64,000 bases of DNA from Reticulitermes speratus. Taxonomy: Eukaryota; Arthropoda; Insecta; Blattodea; Rhinotermitidae. A program made the translations under genes and the position numbers. Location of the stretch: positions 654,501-718,500 of the forward strand of contig JAJKFL010000006.1 in the NCBI GenBank assembly GCA_021186555.1, read 5' to 3'. The notes under the pieces are model-generated. The model ran no database searches, was not told the origin of the DNA, and saw only the letters and a program-made list of their open reading frames with translations. Positions 10,721-20,336 of this stretch are shown here, one piece after another (position 1 is the stretch's first letter; the number at the start of each line of letters is the position of its first letter).

Positions 10721-11282
10721 GATGGAGGCAGCAGTTTCCTCCGAAATGTAAGTAACTGTCTACCAGAAATATTCAGCCACCTCCATGAGAACCCCTCTGT
10801 CACTCAACATAAACATTTGCGACTATCAAAATTTGACACAAATTTGACGAACCATTTCTTTCGCACAGCGAATTTTCCTGTGTCATCAGAAATCAGACGC
10901 GAATCTGATCACACTCAGTTCGTTGAACTCCAGCATGTCTTGGCTTCTGAATAATTACAGGACGTCTGCGGACGTCGGTATGACGGTGAACAGGACGCTA
11001 ATGGACATGGCGATAATGAAGTTTGCCGTCCGAGCGCTCGGCAATTTCTTGTTCAAATCTTGTAACATGCAGTGTGGCCGTGGCTACTCTAGAAAACACA
11101 CGGCATGTGCTGTGAAAGTGTCTGGGAATGTTGCTAGCTGGAACGTAAAAGTTTGTGTAATTGCAATGTTTATGCAATACTGTATGGGAACAGTGTAACC
11201 ATCAACAGTAATCGAGAATAATCGATACTGGTTCTAATCGATAATAACCGGAAGACATACAAGAACGTTATAAAATTAACTC
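10721..11282. other. unassigned spacer
   Basis: Overlapping frames at 10697-10954 and 10923-11198 (+) have no recognisable domain. An ATCGAT/ATCGATA-rich patch lies at 11210-11250. Confidence 0.35.
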
Positions 11283-11352
11283 CACACTGTTACCAATATG
11301 TACGGTAGCCACAGCTGTCAAAGCGATGTGCCAGTATTGCGGTACAGTTATT
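11283..11352 (+). repeat. solitary relative of the 107-bp satellite monomer
   Basis: About 69 bp, from CACACTGTTACCAATATGTA to GTATTGCGGTACAGTTA, match the 107-bp unit of the array at 35.1-39.8 kb almost base for base, including the CAAAGCGATGTG variant found in some array copies. Similarity stops abruptly at TTATTAGACAC, so the shared piece is shorter than one unit. It is either the remains of the source element or a transposed piece of the array. Confidence 0.85.
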
Positions 11353-12397
11353 AGACACAACACACATTGACAGTCAGTAACACTGTGCAGCTCATTATGT
11401 TGACATATCATAAAAATAAAATTTGTGTCTGTACACAACATTAAGTAAATAGGAAGACAGGAGGTATTCTCCACTTATTCTTAAAGTCGGCACTAGTTAG
11501 TAGTGAGTAACCTCGAGCCTCGGCCACTTTAAAGCCGGAGGAACCGCGTCCTGTGCCCTTGAATAAGAGGATCTAATAGCCTGTAGCGTATTCACTAAAC
11601 TGACTGAGCTATCCCGTTTTATTAAAATCATAAAAGGTTTCAAAATACTGTACGACTGGAAGGTAAAATTTGTAAAGTCCTAACGAAACAATCGAAACAA
11701 TTCAGTCACCCCGAAAATGGCGGTATATCTTTTTCCGAAACATCGGAATGTTTAACCACTACACGGTGCAGAAACACAAAAGAAGACCAAAACTTGTTCC
11801 TGAATTTTATTTTTAGCCCTAAAAGTTAGACCAGAACACACAGATCATTTTAGTCGCTGGCCCGTTGACTGAGACCACCTCATTTCGTAGAAGGCAGCTG
11901 TAGCGGCAGCTCCACAACTTTATACCTGAGGATGGAAATACATGGACTTTCGGAAATGCTGCGTTCTTCTCAAAAGGATAGAAGATAGATCCAAGAAACT
12001 CGCTAACACAAACAGAGAAATCAACTTATTTTGGTTCTATTTTTCTCCATTTCTTCTTTCTGATCTTGCCGCCAATTGACTGCAACATGTTTTAGAGTGC
12101 AACAGCGATCTATGTCTAATGCTGCTTTGTTCCTTGGCAAGCTTTTAGTTTATGTAGCGACTACGTCAGCGCAAGAAGGAGATAAAAATACAATTGTTGT
12201 CCGATAATGGCAATTCATCCTTTCATGTGTTCCTTTTTTTTTTCTTTGACGCCATCTACTGACGTGTCTGGTCGGCGTCGCCATGAAGTCAAATTCTTCG
12301 TTACGAGGGCGACCGACTTGACAGGAGGGGCTTAAATGTGTGGCGACAAAAAGTGAACTTACTGTTTATTTACAAGTTCCTTGCATTAAATTTGTAA
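11353..12397. other. unassigned spacer
   Basis: No tandem structure and no frame with a recognisable domain. ACCTGAGGATGGAAATA at about 11924, followed by CTTTCGG, resembles pieces of the foldback elements described elsewhere, but no inverted partner was found. Confidence 0.35.
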
Positions 12398-14535
12398 CGC
12401 CCAGTGGTTACTATATGTACCACCAAGTTTAACATTCAACAATTCTACGTTCTGCCCACACAGTGTATTTATGTGTTTTGTGTGGATCTCAGAACAAACA
12501 GCGATTATTTCACTGTACAGCATTAACTGACTGGTTTGTATAACTGAGACGGAGTGTGTTTACTGCGCGGTACGGACTGTATTTATGTGTTTTGTGTGGA
12601 TCTCAGAACAAACAGCGATTATTTGACTGTACAACATTAACTGACTGGTTTGTGTAACTGAGACGGAGTGTGTTTACTGCGCGGTACGGACTGTATTTAT
12701 GTGTTTTGTGTGGATCTCAGAACAAACAGCGATTATTTCACTGTACAACATTAACTGACTGGTTTGTATAACTGAGACGGAGTGTGTTTACTGCGCGGTA
12801 CGGACTGTATTTATGTGTTTTGTGTGGATCTCAGAACAAACAGCGATTATTTCACTGTACAGCATTAACTGACTGGTTTGTATAACTGAGACGGAGTGTG
12901 TTTACTGCGCGGTACGGACTGTATTTATGTGTTTTGTGTGGATCTCAGAACAAACAGCGATTATTTCACTGTACAGCATTAACTGACTGGTTTGTATAAC
13001 TGAGACGGAGTGTGTTTACTGCGCGGTACGGACTGTATTTATGTGTTTTGTGTGGATCTCAGAACAATCAGCGATTATTTCACTGTACAACATTGACTGG
13101 TTTGTATAACTGAGACGGAGTGTGTTTACTGCGCGGTACGGACTGTATTTATGTGTTTTGTGTGGATCTCAGAACAAACAGCGATTATTTAACTGTACAA
13201 CATTAACTGACTGGTTTGTATAACTGAGATGGAGTTTGTTTACTGCGCGGTACGGACTGGATCTTTAAAGCACAGTGGTTACTATATGTACCACCATGTT
13301 TAACATTCAACAATTCTACGTTCTGCCCACACAGTGTATTTATGTGTTTTGTGTGGATCTCAGAACAAACAGCGATTATTTCACTGTACAACATTAACTG
13401 ACTGGTTTGTATAACTGAGATGGAGTTTGTTTACTGCGCGTTACGGACTGGATCTTTAAAGCACAGTGGTTACTATATGTACCACCATGTTTAACATTCA
13501 ACAATTCTACGTTCTGCCCACACAGTGTATTTATGTGTTTTGTGTGGATCTCAGAACAAACAGCGATTATTTCACTGTACAGCATTAACTGACTGGTTTG
13601 TATAATTGAGACGGAGTGTGTTTACTGCGCGGTACGGACTGTATTTATGTGTTTTGTGTGGATCTCAGAACAAACAGCGATTATTTAACTGTACAACATT
13701 AACTGGCTGGTTTGTATAACTGAGATGGAGTTTGTTTACTGCGCGGTACGGACTGGATCTTTAAAGCACAGTGGTTACTATATGTACCACCATGTTTAAC
13801 ATTCAACAATTCTACGTTCTGCCCACACAGTGTATTTATGTGTTTTGTGTGGATCTCAGAACAAACAGCGATTATTTCACTGTACAACATTAACTGACTG
13901 GTTTGTATAACTGAGACGGAGTGTGTTTACTGCGCGGTACGGACTGTATTTATGTGTTTTGTGTGGATCTCAGAACAAACAGCGATTATTTCACTGTACA
14001 GCATTAACTGACTGGTTTGTATAACTGAGACGGAGTGTGTTTACTGCGCGGTACGGACTGTATTTATGTGTTTTGTGTGGATCTCAGAACAAACAGCGAT
14101 TATTTCACTGTACAGCATTAACTGACTGGTTTGTATAACTGAGACGGAGTGTGTTTACTGCGCGGTACGGACTGTATTTATGTGTTTTGTGTGGATCTCA
14201 GAACAAACAGCGATTATTTCACTGTACAACATTAACTGACTGGTTTGTATAACTGAGACGGAGTGTGTTTACTGCGCGGTACGGACTGTATTTATGTGTT
14301 TTGTGTGGATCTCAGAACAAACAGCGATTATTTCACTGTACAACATTAACTGACTGGTTTGTATAACTGAGATGGAGTGTGTTTACTGCGCGGTACGGAC
14401 TGTATTTATGTGTTTTGTGTGGATCTCAGAACAAACAGCGATTATTTCACTGTACAGCATTAACTGACTGGTTTGTATAATTGAGACGGAGTGTGTTTAC
14501 TGCGCGGTACGGACTGGGTCTTTATATATAATTTA
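12398..14535 (+). repeat. 114-bp satellite with interspersed 191-bp units, about 16 cores (array 1)
   Basis: The core unit is 114 bp, starting TGTATTTATGTGTTTTGTGT and ending TTTACTGCGCGGTACGGAC. Three copies (about 13250-13860) carry an extra 77-bp head, CTTTAAAGCACAGTGGTTAC through GTTCTGCCCACACAG, giving 191-bp units. The array opens with the same head (CCCAGTGGTTACTATATG, 12400) and closes with a tail (ACTGGGTCTTTATATATAAT, 14510). Head plus core plus tail equals one TTAA-type MITE whose interior was amplified. Minus-strand frames of 63 codons in the 191-bp units are shadows. Confidence 0.95.
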
Positions 14536-16075
14536 GTAAACTTATTCTTTGAGATTAACCTGATCGTTCAAGGAACTAGGCAGCTGTTACAGCAAAACCT
14601 ACGTAGGACAGGTCACGGTCTGCTCTTTCAGGCCTAGACTGACGGAGGTCCTATGTATATTGCATATTGCATATAGTTTTGTGTATCGAACATATATAAG
14701 TAATATGTAGGTTAAGAAGAAACATGCATATAACATATTTACATATGTACAACCGACACAGACGGTGACGTATGACACAGACTGACCTGCAGTCCGCTCA
14801 GAAAGGTGCCCCAAAACTGACAGTCTCTAGTATTCAATACGCAGACAAAAACCTGGTCACGCGCCGCAGGGGGGCTCGGCACCAAGACGTCAGACTGACC
14901 GCCAGTGGGTAACGCGACTCTGACTTTCTTTGTGTCAATACACTTCATCTTAAAGACATCCCGAGCAGAGTGCATGGACTTTCGTTGTTCTGCAGCTAAA
15001 AGCACTGTCATATACTGACGTCGTTGTACAGGTTTAGCCTCCATGACTTCTAGCCTGCGGCCCTCCTAACCTTCTGCTGCTTCCTCACGCTCGCTTTTCT
15101 ACAGACTGCATGCAAATTCTGTGTTCACACATAGCAACACACACAAACACTTTGTTGACACTGGTGAATGCTAGCTGATCATCCAGCTCGCTGGAACAAG
15201 CAACGCATATTTTCTGGAGTGAAACAGAGTGGAATAATTGATGGCAGCCGTACAAGTGCTGTCACATGACAATAAAAAATACTGGATAAAAAAAATTAAC
15301 GAAATGTGTGACACAGAATCTGTGAAGAGTTTCACATTTTCTGAATTTTTTAAAACTTTTATTTCATTTTGATTCCCGTCGAGACGCTCAGGACGGCGTG
15401 CAATTCACGGTTTGTGATTCCACCGCAAGTTTTAAATTACAGAAGCAGCACATTAAATGTCCCCCCCCCCTGCTGCCATCTCCCTTTACAACTTAAGCGT
15501 ATCTTTTCTTCCAATATCACATAATTTGAAGATAAATTTAGATAGAAATAAAAAGACAGTGGCATATTTTGATTGACGTTAGTTCTCGAATTTAAGTAGA
15601 ATTCATTAGGCGTGTAATATTTCATCTCATTTTTGAAAATAGAAATAAGTTAGGAAGTGTATACATTACGCAACAATTCCGGCGCCTTCTTTGACATTCT
15701 AATTATCTCGAAGACGGAAGACTTATGGAAAATGTTAATGGACACGACATACGTACTTCAGTTTTGTTACAATTTTGTTGAAAACGATTCCTGCGCGGAT
15801 AAATGTTTAGCGATTTACGCTTGTTGACAATTTCGTCCTTCGTTATTTTTGTATGCTTTTGTGGAAAGGCCGGTAAGTACTAACAGATTGCTTTAAAAAT
15901 GTTATAAAAATGTGTTTAGCGTGTTGAAGCTTGCAACGCCGTAGTGGGACAGACAGACAGACGAACATGGCGAAGCTGAAAGTATCATTTTTGCAAGTTT
16001 TATTTTGCGAATGGGCCAAAAATGTAGCAATACTGTCATGTCTTGCGAAACGACAATTTTGCCTTCTCTTTACCT
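14536..16075. other. unassigned spacer, about 1.5 kb
   Basis: It contains a 10-base C run at about 15461. A 101-codon minus frame at 14739-15044 and a 62-codon minus frame at 15437-15625 have no recognisable domains. A run of GACA lies at about 15950. No gene is supported. Confidence 0.35.
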
Positions 16076-16076
16076 T

Positions 16077-16077
<1 letters not shown>

Positions 16078-16150
<73 letters not shown>

Positions 16151-16166
16151 ATACTACTACTATACT
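16078..16166. repeat. (ACT)n microsatellite
   Basis: About 24 perfect ACT triplets, then TATACTACTACTATAC. Short homopolymeric peptides in all frames (poly-Thr, poly-Tyr, poly-Leu) are artefacts. The microsatellite resumes as ACTACTACTTCTACTACT at 16411 on the far side of a SINE. Confidence 0.97.
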
Positions 16167-16410
16167 GGTTCGACAGCCCCTTGGGGCCTAGGCCGCCTCA
16201 TTTTTCGAGGCTTCACGATCACACTCAGACCACACCACTCGGTAGGACTCCTCTGGACGAGTGATCAGCTCGTCGCAGAGACCTCTACCTGACAACACAC
16301 AACACTCACAACAGACAGACATCCATGCCCTAGGCGGGATTCGAACCCCAATCCCAGTAAGCGAGCGGCCGCAGACCGACGCCTTAGACCGCGCGGCCAC
16401 TGCGATCGGC
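16167..16410 (-). mobile_element. SINE family B, copy 2 (reverse), inside (ACT)n
   Basis: The full-length layout is reversed: CGACAGCCCCTTGGGGCCTA at the left is the tail, GGGATTCGAACCCC the B box, and GACCGCGCGGCCACTGCGAT the head. ACTACTACTT lies on both sides (16141 and 16411), consistent with insertion into the microsatellite. Target duplication cannot be separated from repeat sequence. Confidence 0.85.
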
Positions 16411-17680
16411 ACTACTACTTCTACTACTAAATAATAATATATCAAATCGCCTTGACCCCAGAAACAAGAAGTATCTTCCGTGAAAATTCGGTTCACGGTT
16501 GACGAGAAATTTCGCCACAGCGTTACGTTGCAGACCTACGCATTAAAAGTTCATGAGTAAATGGTAATGCAGAACGTATATTGTTGCTTTAGAACTCTGT
16601 TGCTGTTGTGGCAGAGTTGTTTGATATTGAGAAGTAATGTCGCCTTCCCCTTTCTTTTTTTCCAGGTTTGGTACGAGTCCTTACCAGTTGGACAGAAAGG
16701 CAGCCGATTTGAGACGCAGCTGTTCGTTACCAAAATTATAGACGCTGACACTGACTGCAAATCTGAATCGATCAGAAGCTGGAACACAGGATCTCCAGTG
16801 TAACAACGTGAAAATGTAAAAATATCCGCGTGCATCATGAAACAAATACCGAATATTGATTGTTGTGTGTTTTAGTGTACTGAGACGAGAAACACAAAGC
16901 TCAAGAAGCATATAGGTCATGTAACCTGAGCAACAAAAGCATATAAACAGCCAAACAGAAAGGGAACGTTAACGTAAACAGCGCATACTTACGTGAACAG
17001 AATTCTTCATAGAACCAAATTTTATCCAGGACTTCTGTCGGGTTATATATGTCTCAATATTTACTAAGAAGCGGTATAATTAAAAAGAGCTAATTCCTAG
17101 TGACTTACACATAAATTTACATCATTGTCACAAAAACCGCATTAAAGAGAAAATCCTCTCTATTGTTGTTGTTGAACTTAGTGGGCTGCATGGCAAATAT
17201 CAAGACCATTGTAACAATGCGAATACAGACATCTCTCTGACATTACCGCGACCTATAAGAAACCTGTTGTTGTACTTTTTCGGATAACAGAACTGGAGGG
17301 ACGTTACGAATGTGTGTTGTTGACAAATGAGTAAGGCGTAGTGTGCTTTTAAAAGACGGTTGTGTTCGAGAGTAAATAAAAAGCAGCATATTTGTTGGAA
17401 ACTTCATGTAATAAAGAAACGAGTGTTTGCGTTTGGTAACTGCATTTAAAACAGACTGGTAAATGAGAATATGTACATTTCTGCACGCTACAGAAACGTC
17501 TGGTAACATTAGTAAACTGGTGTATTTAAGATATTGATATATGCATTTACAGATTAAAGGGTTTAAGTGTTAAGTTTTGGTGTGGACCGCAGGGAACCCT
17601 ATTTGAATTTGAGACTATCGTACAGAACGAGAGCATCTTGAGAACTTTGTGGTAATTAGTGTTACTGAGTGAGGAACATA
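16411..17680. other. spacer with possible acceptor and upstream region of GPCR exon
   Basis: At 16645-16665 a pyrimidine tract ending TTTCTTTTTTTCCAG could be a splice acceptor. The following frame VWYESLPVGQKGSRFETQLF runs to a TAA at about 16802. It could be a 5' UTR or small coding exon, but no homolog is recognised. The rest, up to the GPCR ATG, shows no TATA box that I would defend. Confidence 0.3.
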
Positions 17681-17825
17681 ATGAATTCGTTGAACAGAAG
17701 TAACTCGAGTGTCGACCCCTTGGAGGGCAACAACACCGAAATACATCCTTATGTGTTCGACAGGACAGACGTTCGCGCCATCTTCATCACTTTGTACACC
17801 GTCGTGTTCTGCTGCTGCTTCTTCG
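17681..17825 (+). CDS. first coding exon of a rhodopsin-like GPCR (partial)
   Basis: Forty-eight codons plus one base, from ATG at 17681 to a consensus donor (TTCTTCG/GTAAGT at 17826). It begins MNSLNRSNSS and carries N-glycosylation sequons (NRS, NSS, NNT), as expected for an extracellular tail. A basic/acidic pair FDRTDVR precedes a hydrophobic helix AIFITLYTVVFCCCFF. The phase-1 junction leaves G for the next exon, which suits the GN motif that ends TM1 in class A receptors. An in-frame TGA five codons upstream supports this start. My best guess is an insect neuropeptide receptor, possibly trissin-receptor-like, from memory and unverified. No downstream exon is found in the window; the intron begins with a satellite array 115 bp after the donor. 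Confidence 0.65.
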
Positions 17826-17940
17826 GTAAGTAACAATGATTAATTTAACTGTTGTGATGCAACAAAGTTAAACAATAAAGTAACAATTACGTTGATCCTG
17901 AAACTTTATCTAATGTCGATGTGTACATGCCAAATGTCTA

Positions 17941-19136
17941 GCACACGGTGCACATCACACCGTCACCTACTCACCACTGACACACACGGTGCACATCACA
18001 CCGTCACCTACTCACCACTGACACACACGGTGCACATCACACCGTCACCTACTCACACTGACACACACGGTGCACATCACACCGTCACCTACTCACCACT
18101 GACACACACGGTGCACATCACACCGTCACCTACTCACCACTGACACACACGGTGCACATCACACCGTCACCTACTCACACTGACATACACGGTGCACATC
18201 ACACCGTCACCTACTCACACTGACACACACGGTGCACATCACACCGTCACCTACTCACACTGACACACACGGTGCACATCACACCGTCACCTACTCACAC
18301 TGACACACACGGTGCACATCACACCGTCACCTACTCACTCACTGACACACACGGTGCACATCACACCGTCACCTACTCACACTGACACACACGGTGCACA
18401 TCACACCGTCACCTACTCACCACTGACACACACGGTGCACATCACACCGTCACCTACTCACCACTGACACACACGGTGCACATCACACCGTCACCTACTC
18501 ACCACTGACACACACGGTGCACATCACACCGTCACCTACTCACCACTGACACACACGGTGCACATCACACCGTCACCTACTCACCACTGACACACACGGT
18601 GCACATCACACCGTCACCTACTCACCACTGACACACACGGTGCACATCACACCGTCACCTACTCACCACTGACACACACGGTGCACATCACACCGTCACC
18701 TACTCACCACTGACACACACGGTGCACATCACACCGTCACCTACTCACCACTGACACACACGGTGCACATCACACCGTCACCTACTCACCACTGACACAC
18801 ACGGTGCACATCACACCGTCACCTACTCACCACTGACACACACGGTGCACATCACACCGTCACCTACTCACTACTGACACACACGGTGCACATCACACCG
18901 TCACCTACTCACCTACTGACACACACGGTCACAAACGCACCCTTGACCACAGTCACACACCGTCACCTACTCACCACTGACACACACGGTGCACATCACA
19001 CCGTCACCTACTCACCACTGACACACACGGTGCACATCACACCGTCACCTACTCACCACTGACACACACGGTGCACATCACACCGTCACCTACTCACCAC
19101 TGACACACACGGTGCACATCACACCGTCACCTACTC
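17941..19136. repeat. 36-39-bp satellite, about 31 copies
   Basis: The unit begins ACACACGGTGCACATCACAC and continues CGTCACCTACTCACCACTG. Shorter forms have TCACACTG. Each unit contains the near-inverted pair ACGGTG...CACCGT around CACATCA. One copy at 18925-18960 is disrupted (GTCACAAACGCACCCTTGAC). It lies inside the presumed first intron of the GPCR gene. Confidence 0.95.
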
Positions 19137-19339
19137 ATAGTGCATTTCGTTGTTGTGTAATTTGTGAATGAATAAGATGTTTTGCTTACTTTACGAAATG
19201 GCAGCATGCCGTGTGAACTCCGGAAGACAACCTAAGTTCATCTTTCTGACAATTATGAAATTATTACAATTAATGGATTTATGGCTCCACTCATTGTTAA
19301 CGGACACTACGAAGGTGAATGGTGACCTTTAGGTACCGA

Positions 19340-19489
19340 CAGCTGTGTTCTTAGGGAAGGTTTCCACGCATTTATGGGAATAGGAGGCTGGGTGGGCCCC
19401 AAAAAAGTCTCGATGTTGTGGAGAACAGAGCCATCTGTCGATTCTGCCGGGAATCGAACCAGGGGTTCTCCGTCATACAGTTATACAGT
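19340..19489 (-). mobile_element. SINE family D (tRNA-like), interrupted
   Basis: CGGGAATCGAACCAGGGGTT is a reversed tRNA-like B box, followed by GTTATACAGTCGCTATACTG, the reversed head. GAGGCTGGGTGGGCCCCAAA is a body segment shared with family A. The element is broken near its head by family C, then seems to resume at 19825. Left limit uncertain. Confidence 0.5.
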
Positions 19490-19503
19490 CGCTATACTGA
19501 GTA

Positions 19504-19810
19504 AAATAGGTAAAGCAATCCCATTACAGGCCTGGACAGGCCCTTAGGGCTCCAGGAGGTTGAGGCTCACAGATTTATAGACAATCGGCACATGAGGGTG
19601 GTAAGGTTGTCAGCCGTACGCACCGGCCGTCTTTACCCCCAGGAAATTTCCTGGTACTCATTTCTATTAGAGGCTGAGTCAACCCCAGGGCCATAGTGCG
19701 ACCGAAAGGATTATGTCAATAAAAAATTCCAATGACACCATCGGGAATCGAACCCGCGACCTTCCGGCTAGTAGCGCAGTGCCTCAACCAACTGCGCCAC
19801 CGCGTGTCCC
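19504..19810 (-). mobile_element. SINE family C (tRNA-derived), copy 1, nested in family D
   Basis: The tail lies left (TAAAGCAATCCCATTACAGG). The head lies right (GGGAATCGAACCCGCGACCT, then CCAACTGCGCCACCGCGTGT, reversed B and A boxes). A perfect 14-bp target duplication CGCTATACTGAGTA flanks it at 19490-19503 and 19811-19824. This shows insertion into the older family D element. Confidence 0.9.
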
Positions 19811-19824
19811 CGCTATACTGAGTA

Positions 19825-20156
19825 TAGATTCTATTAAATAACCAAATAAATTAATATTGTAAGACATCTGGGTTTTGACACCAAAGTTTCGGAGGAATAT
19901 ACTGCCTTCTTCTACCCAGCATGACGATACGTGCCTTATTACCACCAGTAAAACCAAGTAACATGAAAGTTTATTCAGTGGATCTCTAGGCTTTACGTGC
20001 GGGCGTACGCACGTACAGAAATGGCAAACCTATGAAAGCAATTTACGCGTAAACCACTGTTTGCTATAGCGTCAAAATATAAATGTAAAGTAGAAATGTC
20101 GAGTGTAAGTAGCAGCACTTGTATTAACGTGACAACGTGACACGATCTGTACAAAG
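19825..20156. other. unassigned spacer
   Basis: The first bases complete the interrupted SINE D. The rest holds no recognised feature; CCAAAGTTTCGGAGG at 19880 resembles a piece of a foldback element. Confidence 0.35.
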
Positions 20157-20157
20157 C

Positions 20158-20188
<31 letters not shown>
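20157..20188. repeat. (GACA)n microsatellite
   Basis: About eight AGAC units in a row. Short GACA runs also occur at 6690, 15950 and 23192, usually near GGACATGGC, suggesting they belong to dispersed repeats. Confidence 0.9.
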
Positions 20189-20336
20189 AGGGCCTTTGTT
20201 ACCGTTCTGCGTGTGTAAGCCTATTAACTGTACCAAACATTCAAACTTTTATTGTCCACTGGAATGAATTAGCGGTGCGGGCTCTAGCGTTACATTCTGC
20301 AAACTGACTTTATGTACACATCATATCACAGTTTCT

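Noticed and set aside
13203..13890. 63-codon repeated protein (MLYSEIIAVCSEIHTKHI)
   Set aside because: Minus-strand reading of the TTAA-MITE-derived 191-bp unit; the same frame is broken in dispersed copies.
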